Positions 1 through 9,055 of a stretch of DNA of 64,000 nucleotides are shown one piece after another. The notes beneath the pieces were generated by a model, which was not told the DNA's origin, searched no databases, and was given only the letters and a program-made list of their open reading frames with translations. The stretch spans positions 1 to 64,000 of the forward strand of contig NZ_JNYJ01000039.1 of assembly GCF_000716715.1 (NCBI RefSeq), in the 5' to 3' direction. Made by a program: the position numbers and the translations under genes. Numbering within the stretch: the first letter of the stretch is position 1; every line of letters starts with the position of its first letter. The stretch comes from Dactylosporangium aurantiacum. Its GTDB lineage: Bacteria; Actinomycetota; Actinomycetes; Mycobacteriales; Micromonosporaceae.

Positions 1-120
1 GCCGTCGAGTGCGGCATCAACCGACTCAAACGCCACCGCGGCGTCGCCACCCGGTACGACAAACTCGCCGTACGCTTCCAAGCCGTCCTCACCATCGCCG
101 TCATCGGCGAATGGCTCTGA
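1..120 (+). mobile_element. IS5-family transposase, C-terminal end (cut by window edge)
   Basis: Reading from the first base gives 39 codons ending at a TGA (118-120). The peptide carries RLKRHRGVATRYDKLAV, the arrangement found just before the C-terminus of IS5-family DDE transposases, after the catalytic Glu. Only the tail is visible, so it cannot be said whether the element is intact to the left. No terminal inverted repeat is obvious in the bases after the stop. A second IS5-type remnant, holding the opposite (N-terminal) part of such a transposase, lies near 32 kb. Confidence 0.7.
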
Positions 121-155
121 CCAGACTTACAAAACGCGCCCTAATGAGGCGGCCC

Positions 156-266
156 GGCACGCGGACCCATGTGGCGCCCCGGCACGCGGACAGTCAGGCA
201 CGCCGGCATGTGGACCAGTCAGGCACACGGACACGCGAATCCTGCACAGGACCCGGGCACGCGGAC
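156..266. repeat. Short direct repeats GGCACGCGGAC
   Basis: The 11-mer GGCACGCGGAC occurs at 156, 181 and 256, and CAGTCAGGCA occurs at 191 and 216. The stretch follows the transposase stop directly, is C-rich on this strand and has no gene-like reading frame. Confidence 0.6.
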
Positions 267-299
267 CTCGCAGAGGCCCTCGTCAGATCGTGACGCGGG

Positions 300-900
300 C
301 CGGTCACACCTGCGGTCAGGCGAATCGATCCGACCACCCACCGCCGCGACGACCCGCCTGGAGCCGGCAACCTCAACCGCTCACACCACCTCGCCAAAGC
401 CGCGCGGCACCCAGCCGCACCGACAGTCAGGCGAATCCCTCCACCACGATCGCCACCCGAGGCCACCAAGCCAGTGCGGCAGCGCCACGCCACCATCAAC
501 CAACCGCGCGAACCGCACCGGCCCAACCCCGGCACGCGCCCCCAGGCGCACCGTCCAGGCGAACACCCAGACCACCGCCACCGCGAAACCCGCCAAACCA
601 CCGCCGTGCCGCCACACCAGCATCAAACAACCGCACGGACCGATCCCGGCGCGCAACCCCGGCCAACCAACCAGGCGAACACCTCAAACCACGACCGCGC
701 GACCGCGCCAAGTCACCACCGTCGTGCCGCGCCGACATCAAGCGACCCCCCGGCACACCACCCCCGGCACACCACCCCCGGCCGCACCGTCCAGGCGAAC
801 ACCCAAACCACCGCCGTGGCGCCACACCGACGTCAGACAACCGCGCGGACCGACCCGGCACGGAGGAACGCCACACCGGCCGGCACGGAGGAACGCCTTC
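300..900. repeat. Degenerate tandem array, period about 120 bp, five units
   Basis: CAGGCGAA recurs at 317, 428, 556, 672 and 792, spacings of 111, 128, 116 and 120 bp. Units at 556 and 792 share a near-identical block beginning GCACCGTCCAGGCGAACACC. Later in most units is a second conserved block resembling CATCAAACAACCGCGCGGACC. Frames on both strands are open only because of base composition and give low-complexity Pro/Thr/Arg peptides, so I treat the region as non-coding. It lies between an IS tail and the zwf terminator. Confidence 0.7.
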
Positions 901-906
901 ACACCG

Positions 907-940
907 CCACGCCGCCCGAAGGCCTTGCGGGGCGGCGTGG
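907..940 (-). terminator. Stem-loop terminator after zwf
   Basis: A perfect 11-bp stem, CCACGCCGCCC (907-917) and GGGCGGCGTGG (930-940), with a 12-nt loop, begins 12 bp beyond the zwf stop codon. There is no U-tract, which is common for actinobacterial hairpin terminators. Confidence 0.7.
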
Positions 941-952
941 GGCTCGGTTGGA

Positions 953-2479
953 TCAGGCTACGGTGTTGCGCCAGGCGCGGCCGCTGCGTTCGATGAGGCG
1001 GTTCGCCTCCGTCGGGCCCCAGGAGGCGGCCTCGTACGTCGGGATGGGGCCGGTGTCCTCCGACCAGCGCTCCAGGATCGGGTCGACGATGCGCCAGCAC
1101 TGCTCGACCTCGTCGGAGCGGATGAACAGGGTCGTGTCGCCGATGAGGGCGTCGAGCAGGAGGCGCTCGTAGGCCTCGGGGGACTCCTCGCGGAAGGTCT
1201 TGTCGTAGGAGAAGTCCATGCTCGCCGAGCGGACCCGGAACGAGTGGCCCGGGACCTTGGCGCCGAAGCGCAGGGCGATGCCCTCGTCGGGCTGGATGCG
1301 CAGGATGAGGGCGTCGGGCTGCAGCTCGGTCAGCTGCCGGTTGGGGATCGGCAGGTGCGGCGGGCGCTGGAACTGCAGGGCGACCTCGGTGACCCGGCTC
1401 GGCAGGCGCTTGCCGGTGCGCACGTAGAAGGGCACGCCCGCCCAGCGCCAGTTGTCGACGTCCAGGCGCAGCGCCGCGTAGGTCTCCGTGCGGGACAGGG
1501 GGTCGACGCCGGGCTCCTCGCGGTAACCGGGCATGAGCTCCTCGCGGGAGCCGCCGCGGGTGTACTGCCCACGCACGGCGATGTCGTCGATGGCGCGGCC
1601 GCTCGGCAGGCGGATCGCCTGCAGGAGCTTGACCTTCTCGTTGCGGACCGCCTCGGCGCTGAACGACGCGGGCGGCTCCATCAGGGCCAGGGCGAGGACC
1701 TGCAGCACATGGTTCTGCACGATGTCGCGCATCGCGCCGGCGTGCTCGTAGAAGCTGCCGCGGGTGCCGACGCCCAGGGTCTCCGCGACGGTGATCTGGA
1801 CGTGGTCGACCCAGGTGCGGTCCCAGATCGGCTGGAAGATGGCGTTGGCGAAGCGCAGCGCCAGCACGTTCTGGACGGTGTCCTTGCCCAGGTAGTGGTC
1901 GATGCGGAAGACCTGCGACTCGTCGAACGCGGCGTGCACGGTGGCGTCGAGCTGCTTGGCGCTGCGCTCGTCGTGCCCGTACGGCTTCTCGATGACCAGC
2001 CGGGCGAAGGAGCCCTCGCGCGCCTGGTGCAGCCCGGCACCGGCCAGGCCGTTGATGACCAGGGGGAACGCCTCGGCGGGCGTGGACAGGTAGAAGATCC
2101 GGTTGCCGGAGGTGCCGCGCTGGTGGTCCAGCTCGTCGAGCACCGTCGCCAGGCGCTTGTACGTCTCCGGGTCGTCGTAGCCGCCGGAGATGTACCGCAC
2201 GGCGCCGGCCAGCTGCGGCATGCCGGACAGCCCGCGGTCGCCGAGCACCGCGTGGATGAACTGGTCGTCGTCCATCTGCGTGCGGGCGACGCCGACGACG
2301 GCGAAGTGGTCGGTCAGCCGGTTGTGCCGGGCCAGGCTCTCGATCGCGGGGATCAGCTTGCGCCGGGTCAGGTCGCCCGAGGCGCCGAAGATGACGACGG
2401 TCGCCGGTGGGGCGTGCCGGTCGTCGGACTCCTGCGGGATGGTGACGTGCTCGCCGATCGTGCCGTTGTCGCTGGGCAT
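953..2479 (-). CDS. zwf: Glucose-6-phosphate 1-dehydrogenase
   Basis: Oxidises glucose 6-phosphate to 6-phosphogluconolactone with reduction of NADP, the first step of the oxidative pentose phosphate pathway, in the cytoplasm. The 508-residue protein has the Rossmann dinucleotide motif GASGDL at residues 32-37 and the active-site signature RIDHYLGK near 192-199; the length is normal for the family. The ATG at 2479 is chosen over one 12 codons upstream because GAGGAGAG lies just before it. The gene stands alone with its own hairpin terminator, not in the tkt-tal-zwf-opcA-pgl arrangement usual in actinomycetes, so it may be a second copy. 6-phosphogluconate dehydrogenase, which acts two steps later, is encoded about 30 kb away. 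Confidence 0.97.
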   Translation of the reverse strand: MPSDNGTIGEHVTIPQESDDRHAPPATVVIFGASGDLTRRKLIPAIESLARHNRLTDHFAVVGVARTQMDDDQFIHAVLGDRGLSGMPQLAGAVRYISGGYDDPETYKRLATVLDELDHQRGTSGNRIFYLSTPAEAFPLVINGLAGAGLHQAREGSFARLVIEKPYGHDERSAKQLDATVHAAFDESQVFRIDHYLGKDTVQNVLALRFANAIFQPIWDRTWVDHVQITVAETLGVGTRGSFYEHAGAMRDIVQNHVLQVLALALMEPPASFSAEAVRNEKVKLLQAIRLPSGRAIDDIAVRGQYTRGGSREELMPGYREEPGVDPLSRTETYAALRLDVDNWRWAGVPFYVRTGKRLPSRVTEVALQFQRPPHLPIPNRQLTELQPDALILRIQPDEGIALRFGAKVPGHSFRVRSASMDFSYDKTFREESPEAYERLLLDALIGDTTLFIRSDEVEQCWRIVDPILERWSEDTGPIPTYEAASWGPTEANRLIERSGRAWRNTVA

Positions 2480-2778
2480 GGATGCGCGCCTCTCCTCGGA
2501 CTGCCGCCGTGACACTACGAGTCAACCGCCGCGCACAGCAACGATTCCAGAACGTGACCGGCGTCTCGCAGATCCCAATCTACGGCCAGGCAAGCGGTTT
2601 CACGGACCTCGCACCGGACGCCGCGTCCCACTGGACGGGACACAGGAAGCTCATCGGTCACACGGGCCACGAGCGGCACCGGGCGGGCGGCCGCGGTGGT
2701 GATGACGCGGCACAGTGGGTAACCTGGAGTGGTCAAGAGCATTCGGAGAGTAGTCGGGTCGCAGGACGGGGATACGCG
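2480..2778. other. Divergent intergenic region, zwf and coiled-coil gene
   Basis: About 300 bp between divergent genes. A TAACCT hexamer at 2720-2725 is a possible -10 element for the rightward gene. No clear operator, RNA structure or small ORF could be supported. Confidence 0.4.
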
Positions 2779-3291
2779 ATGACGATCACACCGGTAGCAG
2801 CCACCACCACCGGTCTCACCGCCACCCAGGTGGCGCCGCAGCGCCAGACGGACCTGGTGGACCAGCAGCGCCTCGACGACCAGCGGGCCCAGGACCGCCT
2901 CGCCGACCAGCGGGCCCAGGACCGGCTGCAGGACCAGCGGCTGCAGGACCAGCGGTCGCTGGACCGGCTCGACGACCAGCGGGCCCTGGACCGGCGCCGG
3001 CTCGACGAGCAGGACGCCATCCGCCAGGACGCGATCCGCCAGGACCGGCTGCGGGCCGACGACGCCCAGCGGCTCCGCGACGAGCAGCTGCGCGCCGAGC
3101 AGCAGCGGCTGCTGGACCAGCGGCGCCTCGAGGACCAGCAGCGCATCGCCGAGCAGCTGCGCCTGGAGGAGACGCTGCGGCAGCGCGCGGAGGAGAACCG
3201 GCTGCAGTTCGACCGCTCACGCGAGGCCGTCACCGCCCGCCTCGAGCAGACCAACGGCATGTTCAGCGGCCGCGTCGACGTCTACCTGTAA
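2779..3291 (+). CDS. Gln/Arg/Asp-rich coiled-coil protein, unknown function
   Basis: A 170-residue protein. Residues 1-20 are Thr/Ala/Val-rich; about 25-150 consist of imperfect units such as DQRAQDRL, LQDQR and DAIRQD, rich in Gln, Arg, Asp and Leu, as expected for a long charged helix or coiled coil; a short non-repetitive tail ends in FSGRVDVYL. No Cys, Trp, signal peptide or membrane segment is seen. The start is the ATG at 2779; the same frame is open upstream but does not look coding. I do not recognise a family. The repeats rule out a function call from composition; a structural or scaffolding role is only a guess. It converges on the following oxidase gene with 16 bp between stops. 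Confidence 0.7.
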   Translation: MTITPVAATTTGLTATQVAPQRQTDLVDQQRLDDQRAQDRLADQRAQDRLQDQRLQDQRSLDRLDDQRALDRRRLDEQDAIRQDAIRQDRLRADDAQRLRDEQLRAEQQRLLDQRRLEDQQRIAEQLRLEETLRQRAEENRLQFDRSREAVTARLEQTNGMFSGRVDVYL

Positions 3292-3307
3292 AACGCTTCC
3301 AACGGCG

Positions 3308-4654
3308 TCACAGCGGGTGGTTCGCCACGAACAGCCCGCCCGGGTCGACGGCCGCCCGGATCGCCCGCAGCCGCCGCACGGTCGCCGGCGGGAACGCCGC
3401 CTCGGCCGCGACGCGTTCCGCCGTGAGGTTGAGGTACCGCGACCCGGTCGCCCACGGCGCGAGCGCCGCGACCACCCGCCCGGCGTCCGCCGCCGCCCCG
3501 GCCGCCAGCTCCGGGGTCGCCGCGATCCCGGCCGACGACAGCGCGAACGCCCCGTCCAGCACCGGCAGGGCGCCCCCGCCGGCGGCGGGCCGGGCCAGCG
3601 CGCCGCCGAGCTGGCGCAGCTCCACCGGGACCGCCAGGGACGTGCCGGAGTCCGGGCCCGCGGCGGCGAGCAGCGCGTCGGCCGCGGCCGCCGGCAGATC
3701 GCCGAGCAGCGCCGAGCGTGACACGACCGGGGTCGGGCCCTCCGGGTCCAGGTGCAGCCGGGGCAGCGCCGCCGGCGGCAGCTCGGCGAACGTGTCGACC
3801 TCGGGCCGCAGCGCCCGCAGCGGCGCCACCAGGTCAGGGCCGGCCGGGCCGAGCACGGCGCCGTCGACGACGAGCAGCCGGCGACCCCGCAGCGCCGGCG
3901 GCACGTGCCGCAGCGGCGGCACCCGCAGCAGCCGCAGCGCGGTCGTCGCCGCGTCCGGCGCGGTCGCCGCCCACGCCAGCCACGCGGGCAGCACCCGGGG
4001 CGCGGCGCGCCAGTCCCAGGCGAGCAGGCCGGCGTACACGGAGACGATCGGGAACAGGTCGAACTCGACGGCGGTCACGACGCCGAAGTTGCCGCCGCCG
4101 CCGCGCAACGCCCAGAACAGGTCCGGTTCGCGGGTCGCGTCGGCCCGCAGCAGGGTCCCGCCGGCGGTGACGAGCTCGACCGCGGTGAGGGCGTTGGCCT
4201 GCAGGCCGTGGGTGCGGGCGTACCAGCCGACGCCGCCGCCGAGGGAGTACCCGACGACGCCCAGGTCCGGTGACGAGCCGTGCAGCGCGGCGAGCCCGTG
4301 CGGCGCGGCCAGCTCGACCACGTCCACCCACAGCGCGCCGGCCTCGGCGCGGGCGGTGCGCCCGGCCACGGTGACGCCGGTCATCGCCGGCGTGCGGAGC
4401 AGGACCACGTCGTCGAGCGGGCCGAGCGGCCCCGGGTTGTGGCCGGTGCCCTGGGCGGCGACCCGCAGCCCGGCCCGGGCGGCGGCACGGACCACGGAGG
4501 CGACCTCGTCGGCGTCCGCCGGGTACGCCACGGCCGCGGGACGCTGGTCGGCCGTGAGGTTCCACGGGGTCCGCGCGGTGTCGTACCCCGGGTCGCCGGG
4601 CAGGTGGACCGCGCCGCCGCACAGGCCGCGCAGTGAGGTCGCAACAGTGGTCAT
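3308..4654 (-). CDS. FAD-binding oxidoreductase (berberine-bridge/PCMH type)
   Basis: A 448-residue flavoprotein oxidase. The N-terminal FAD-binding PCMH domain (about residues 35-205) contains the PADADEVASVVRAA helix and the loop GTGHNPGPLG, whose His is in the position that carries covalent FAD in berberine-bridge relatives. GGGVGWYARTHGL and GGGGNFGVVTAVEFDLFP are typical of the 6-hydroxynicotine oxidase/BBE group. The C-terminal VDPGGLFVANHPL matches the usual end of the BBE tail. No secretion signal is apparent. Substrate cannot be told from sequence. The ATG at 4654 is the first before the conserved domain. It lies 62 bp downstream of the large SARP regulator on the same strand and may be co-transcribed with it. 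Confidence 0.85.
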   Translation of the reverse strand: MTTVATSLRGLCGGAVHLPGDPGYDTARTPWNLTADQRPAAVAYPADADEVASVVRAAARAGLRVAAQGTGHNPGPLGPLDDVVLLRTPAMTGVTVAGRTARAEAGALWVDVVELAAPHGLAALHGSSPDLGVVGYSLGGGVGWYARTHGLQANALTAVELVTAGGTLLRADATREPDLFWALRGGGGNFGVVTAVEFDLFPIVSVYAGLLAWDWRAAPRVLPAWLAWAATAPDAATTALRLLRVPPLRHVPPALRGRRLLVVDGAVLGPAGPDLVAPLRALRPEVDTFAELPPAALPRLHLDPEGPTPVVSRSALLGDLPAAAADALLAAAGPDSGTSLAVPVELRQLGGALARPAAGGGALPVLDGAFALSSAGIAATPELAAGAAADAGRVVAALAPWATGSRYLNLTAERVAAEAAFPPATVRRLRAIRAAVDPGGLFVANHPL

Positions 4655-4716
4655 ACCGGTACGGTGCCGCCGCGGCCTTGGGACGGACTTGCGGGCGACC
4701 TGAGAGGCCGGCCGGG

Positions 4717-7700
4717 TCAGACGTGCGCGCGCAGCTCGGCGAGGGTGGTGACGCCCAGTTTGCGGCGGATCGCGGCGAGGGTGTCCTGCACGGTGTGCGG
4801 GGTGAGGAACAGCGCCTGGGCGATGTCGCGGTCGTCGGCGCCGCCGACGGCCAGGGCCACGATGCGCCGCTCGCCGGTGGTCAGCGACGCCGACGGCTGC
4901 GCCGGCACCCGCTCGCCGAGGGCGCCGAGCGCGGCGGCGACCCGGGAGCGCAGCGGCACCGCCCCGCACGCCTCGGCCAGCCGCAGCGCCCCCCGCAGCG
5001 GCGCGGGGTCACGGTCGAGCTCGCCGAGCGCGCACAGCGCCCGCGCGTGTTCGAGCCGGGCGTGCGTACCGGCGAGCAGCTCCACCGCGGCGAGCAGCTC
5101 GGCGCGGTCCCGGCGCAGCTCCCCCACCTGCCGCAGGGCCCGCCCGACGCCGCGCGGCGCGCCCCACCGCCGCATGTCGGCCAGGTCCGAGCGGGCCAGC
5201 GCCACCGCCTCGTCGGTGCGGCCGAGCGCGGCGAGGGCCGCGGCGCGCAGCGAGCGCTCCTCGAACCACATCGGGTTGCCGTCGTGCTGCCGGCCGATCA
5301 CGGCGAGGGCCTGCCCGGGGTGGCCCTCCGCCATCAGCAGCACGGCTTCGGCCTGGTTGAACAGGCGGGTGCCGTCGCCGACGCGGGGCCGGTCGTGCCG
5401 CTCGTCGACGAACGCCCGCGCCTCGGCCAGCTCGCCGCGGTCGACGAGGGCCCGGATGAGGAACGCCTCGCCGTAGGCGATGCCGAGCGTCGGGATGCCG
5501 CCCCAGCGCAGGTTCTGCTCGTTGGCCGCGACCAGCGACGTGCACGCCTCGGGCAGGTCGCCGCGCTGCCACTCCCGCCAGCCGCGCCACAGCTGGGCGG
5601 CCAGGACGGTGAACAGCGAGCCTCGGGTGTGGCCGAGCTTCAGCGCGTCGTCCCAGAGGGTGCCGGCGTCCTGCTCGGCGTCCTCCAGGATCACCCCGGC
5701 GATGGCCCAGAACAGCCCGGGGTCGCCGCGCAGCAGGACGTCGTCCTCGAGGGCGAACCGGGCCAGCCGTGCCGCCTCGTCCAGCTGGATGCCCTTGGCG
5801 AGCAGCTCCCAGCCGCGGCACACGGCGAGCATCCGGGCGCCGAGCCCGGCACCGGTGATCCGCGGCTCCTCGGCCGGGAACGACCACGGGTCGCCGCTGT
5901 ACATGTACCCGGCGATGCGCTCGAGGGCCTGCAGCCCCTGCCGCTCGTCGACGAACTCGGCGGCGAGCCGCGCCGAGGCCCGCCGCGCGAACTCCGGCGC
6001 GTTGCCCTCCGGCCCGGTGAAGATCAGCGTGTGGGTGAGCATCCGGGACACCGCGGCGAAGGTGGCCGGGTCGGTGATCGGGTCGTCGTACGCGGCCCGC
6101 AGGTGCGCGATCGCCGCCGGGCCGTCGTTGAGCGTCTCCACCTGCCCCAGCTGCAGCAGCACCCCGGGGCGCCGCGCCGCCGCCGGCGGCTCGGCCACGG
6201 CCCGCCGCAGGTAGACCGCGGCCCCCTCGGGCGCGCCGCGGTGCAGCGCCCGGTCGGCCGCGGCCAGCAGCACGTCGACGACCCACTGGTCGGCGCGTTC
6301 GGGGATCTGCAGCAGGTGCGCGGCGATCTGCTCCGGCGCCGCCGACAGCCCGCCGAGGACCTTCGCCGCCCGCTCGTGCAGCAGCTGCCGCTCCCCCGGC
6401 GGCAGGTCCTGGTACACGGCGTCGCGCACGAGCGGGTGCACGAAGCCGATCGGGTACTCGTGCCGGACCACCTCGGCCCGGGCAAGCGCGGCGACGGCGG
6501 CCGCGGCGGCCGGCTCGTCGACCCCGGCGAGCGCGGCGATCGTGGGCAGGCCCGCGCCGTCGCCGAGGACCGCGATCGCCCGCGCGACGGCGGTGCTCGC
6601 CGCCGGCATCCGCCGCAGCCGGATGAGCACCATGCTGGACACGGCCCGGGACCCGATCGCGGTGACGGTGCCGGCGTGCGCGTCGGTGGGGCGCACGCCG
6701 TTGGCTTCCAGGGCGCGCAGCAGCTGCCGCACCAGCAGCGGGTTGCCCGACGTGGTCTGGTGGCAGGCGGCGACGAACCGCGGCTCGGCCCCGGCACCGA
6801 GCCGCTGCCGCACCAGGTCGACGACGCCCTCCGCGCTCAGCGGGCCGGGCCGCACCGGCGCCGCCGCCGGGTCCAGCTGCAGCTCCGCGAGCAGCGCGTC
6901 GTCCTCGTACTGCTCCCCGGTGCGCAGCGTCGCCGCCAGCAGCACCGGCAGCCCGTCGAGGCGGCGCACCAGGTACGCCAGGAACCGCAGCGACCCGGTG
7001 TCGCACCACTGCAGGTCGTCCACGACGATCGCGACGGGCCGGGTGGCGGCGACGTTGGCGGTGAGCCAGTAGAGCCCGTGCAGGGCCGCGAACGTGTGGT
7101 CGCCGCGCTCGCCGGTGTCGGTGCCGAGGTCGAACACGGACGCGGCCGACGCGGCGGCGCCGGCGAGCAGCCGCTCCCGCTCCGCCGGGTCGGTCAGCAG
7201 CGCCTCGAACAGCTGCCGCACCACCCCGAAGCCGAACTCCTTCTCCAGCTGGCTGCCCCGCGCGGTGAGCGTGAGCGCGCCGTGCCCGTCGGCGATGCGG
7301 CGCGCCTCGGTCAGCAGCCGGCTCTTGCCGATCCCGGCCGGCCCTTCGATCATCACCAGCCGCGGCACCCCGCCGAACGCGTCCGCCGCCGCGAGGCGCA
7401 GCTCCGCGACCTCCCGGTCCCGGTCGACGAGGTGCTCTTCGGGCGTTTTCCGCGTCGTCGGTACCGGCACCGGCGCGACCGGCGCCTGCGGCGCGGTGCC
7501 GGCCGGACCGGCGGCCGCCACCGGCGAGGGGTTCCCGCCGGACGTGCGGTCCGCTGCCTCCTGTCCACCGGCAGGGACACCGGCAGGGACACCGCCGGGG
7601 ACACCGCCGGGGACACCGCCGGCGGGGTCCCGCGCCGCCTCCCGCGTCACGGCGACCGTCATGGGCCGCTCCACCGGCGGCCCCGTCTCCGCCGGCCGCT

Positions 7701-8487
7701 GCGGCGCGTCGAGGGTCGCCGACTGGGCCAGGACCTCCGCCTCCAGGGCCCGCAGCGCCGGCCCGGGGTCGACACCGAGCTGCTCCGACAGCGTCTGCCG
7801 GGCCCGGCGCAGCGCCGCGAGGGCGTCGCCCTGCCGGTGCGCCCGGTACAGCGCGAGCACCAGCAGCCGCCAGCGCCGCTCGCGCAGCGGCTCGGCCGCG
7901 ACGAGCTGCTCCAGCTCCGGCACCAGCAGCGCGCTGTCGCCGAGCGCGAGCCGCGCCGCGAGCAGCTGCTCCCGGGCCACCTCGCGCAGCTCCGCCAGGC
8001 GCGCCACCTCGGCCTGCGCCCACGGCTCGTCGGCGTACTCCGCGTAGGCGGGGCCCTGCCAGAGCCGCAGCGCCGCGCCGAGCAGGTCGCGCTGCGCGCC
8101 GTGGTCGCCGGTGCCGAGCGCCGCGGTGACGGCCCGGTCGAAGCGCCACGCGTCGACCGCCTCCGGGTCCAGCGTCAGCGCGTACCCCGGCGGCCGCGAC
8201 ACGATCACGTTGCCGCGGGCCCGGGCCGTCGCGCCGGGCTCCAGCCGGCGGCGCAGGTGCGACACGTACGCCTGCAGCGCGCCGGCCGCGTTCGCCGGCG
8301 GGTGGCCGCCCCACACGCAGTCGATGAGCCGGTCGGTGGGCACGATGTCGCCCCGGTGCAGCACGAGCACCGCGAGCACGGCGCGCTGGCGCCGCCCGCC
8401 GAGGTCGACGAGCGCGCCGTCGACCGTGGCGGTCATGTCCCCGAGCACGCTGACCCACAGCCTGCCGGACGGCGGCGTGACCTGCAC
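4717..8487 (-). CDS. SARP/BTAD transcriptional activator fused to AAA ATPase and LuxR HTH
   Basis: A large 1256-residue regulator. Order: OmpR-like winged helix (about 5-95), bacterial transcriptional activation domain (about 100-240), a Gly/Val/Pro-rich linker with in-frame tandem repeats (about 285-310), a STAND/AAA ATPase with Walker A GPAGIGKS near 381 and Walker B-like VAIVVDDLQW near 490, TPR-like helices, and a LuxR-type HTH at the extreme C-terminus (TTGERRIVALAVGG...). A SARP N-terminus with a LuxR C-terminus is a known combination of SARP and LAL regulators, usually pathway-specific activators of secondary metabolism. The GTG at 8487 has GGGAGGG 3-4 nt upstream; a TTG at 8520 would add 11 residues. 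Its target is unknown; the downstream FAD oxidase is a candidate. Confidence 0.9.
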   Translation of the reverse strand: MQVTPPSGRLWVSVLGDMTATVDGALVDLGGRRQRAVLAVLVLHRGDIVPTDRLIDCVWGGHPPANAAGALQAYVSHLRRRLEPGATARARGNVIVSRPPGYALTLDPEAVDAWRFDRAVTAALGTGDHGAQRDLLGAALRLWQGPAYAEYADEPWAQAEVARLAELREVAREQLLAARLALGDSALLVPELEQLVAAEPLRERRWRLLVLALYRAHRQGDALAALRRARQTLSEQLGVDPGPALRALEAEVLAQSATLDAPQRPAETGPPVERPMTVAVTREAARDPAGGVPGGVPGGVPAGVPAGGQEAADRTSGGNPSPVAAAGPAGTAPQAPVAPVPVPTTRKTPEEHLVDRDREVAELRLAAADAFGGVPRLVMIEGPAGIGKSRLLTEARRIADGHGALTLTARGSQLEKEFGFGVVRQLFEALLTDPAERERLLAGAAASAASVFDLGTDTGERGDHTFAALHGLYWLTANVAATRPVAIVVDDLQWCDTGSLRFLAYLVRRLDGLPVLLAATLRTGEQYEDDALLAELQLDPAAAPVRPGPLSAEGVVDLVRQRLGAGAEPRFVAACHQTTSGNPLLVRQLLRALEANGVRPTDAHAGTVTAIGSRAVSSMVLIRLRRMPAASTAVARAIAVLGDGAGLPTIAALAGVDEPAAAAAVAALARAEVVRHEYPIGFVHPLVRDAVYQDLPPGERQLLHERAAKVLGGLSAAPEQIAAHLLQIPERADQWVVDVLLAAADRALHRGAPEGAAVYLRRAVAEPPAAARRPGVLLQLGQVETLNDGPAAIAHLRAAYDDPITDPATFAAVSRMLTHTLIFTGPEGNAPEFARRASARLAAEFVDERQGLQALERIAGYMYSGDPWSFPAEEPRITGAGLGARMLAVCRGWELLAKGIQLDEAARLARFALEDDVLLRGDPGLFWAIAGVILEDAEQDAGTLWDDALKLGHTRGSLFTVLAAQLWRGWREWQRGDLPEACTSLVAANEQNLRWGGIPTLGIAYGEAFLIRALVDRGELAEARAFVDERHDRPRVGDGTRLFNQAEAVLLMAEGHPGQALAVIGRQHDGNPMWFEERSLRAAALAALGRTDEAVALARSDLADMRRWGAPRGVGRALRQVGELRRDRAELLAAVELLAGTHARLEHARALCALGELDRDPAPLRGALRLAEACGAVPLRSRVAAALGALGERVPAQPSASLTTGERRIVALAVGGADDRDIAQALFLTPHTVQDTLAAIRRKLGVTTLAELRAHV

Positions 8488-8647
8488 CGGCCCTCCCTGC
8501 GCGACGATCCGAGCGATCAAGGTACCGCGCCGGCGGGGCGCGGCTCCTCAGCCGTTCACCCGGAACCCGCACCGTCCGTGCGGACCGGCGGCACCGGCGG
8601 TACCGTGCGAGCGGGACCGGCTGGCAGCGGATCGGGAGGTTCAGGTC

Positions 8648-9016
8648 ATGGGGGCACGATCGCCGCGGATCGTCGCGGTCAGCTGGGGCCGCATCGAGGT
8701 CGAGGACCTCGGCGTGGTGAAGGACCTGAAGGTGTGGCCGGGCGGCGGGCGGGCGTGGGACTGGGGCGAGACCGGCACCGGGCACACCCCCGGCATCCAG
8801 CTCGCCGACGCCGAGGAGCTGCTCGAGCACGGCGCGACGGTGGTCGTGCTGTCGCGCGGCATGGAGGAGCGGCTCGGCGTGCCGGACGCGACCGTCGAGG
8901 CCCTCGAGGCCCGGGGGGTCGAGGTGCACGTCGCCGAGACCCGCGAAGCCATCGACGTGTATAACAGTCTCGTGGGTTCGGTGGCGGTCGGCGGGTTGTT
9001 CCACAGCACCTGCTGA
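8648..9016 (+). CDS. Mth938-like domain protein
   Basis: A 122-residue cytoplasmic protein. It matches the Mth938/AAMDC fold (formerly DUF498) in length and layout: SWGRIEVEDLG near the N-terminus, the central WDWGETGTGH segment, and VVVLSRGMEERL followed by an alternating beta-alpha C-terminus with VYNSLVG. The family is widespread and biochemically undefined. The ATG at 8648 is preceded by GGGAGG at a good distance. It is divergent from the SARP gene and 39 bp ahead of a small kinase gene, so both may share a transcript. Confidence 0.85.
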   Translation: MGARSPRIVAVSWGRIEVEDLGVVKDLKVWPGGGRAWDWGETGTGHTPGIQLADAEELLEHGATVVVLSRGMEERLGVPDATVEALEARGVEVHVAETREAIDVYNSLVGSVAVGGLFHSTC

Positions 9017-9055
9017 CCGGGAGCGGCCCGACCTGAAGCGAGCGAGGACGGCAGC

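Noticed and set aside
2482..2778. Upstream extension of the coiled-coil ORF
   Set aside because: The extra 99 codons lack repeat character and codon bias and lie in the divergent promoter region of zwf.
4633..8964. Very long open frame on the plus strand antisense to the SARP gene
   Set aside because: Arises from GC-rich codon bias of the true gene on the other strand; the product is low-complexity and has no domain or ribosome site.
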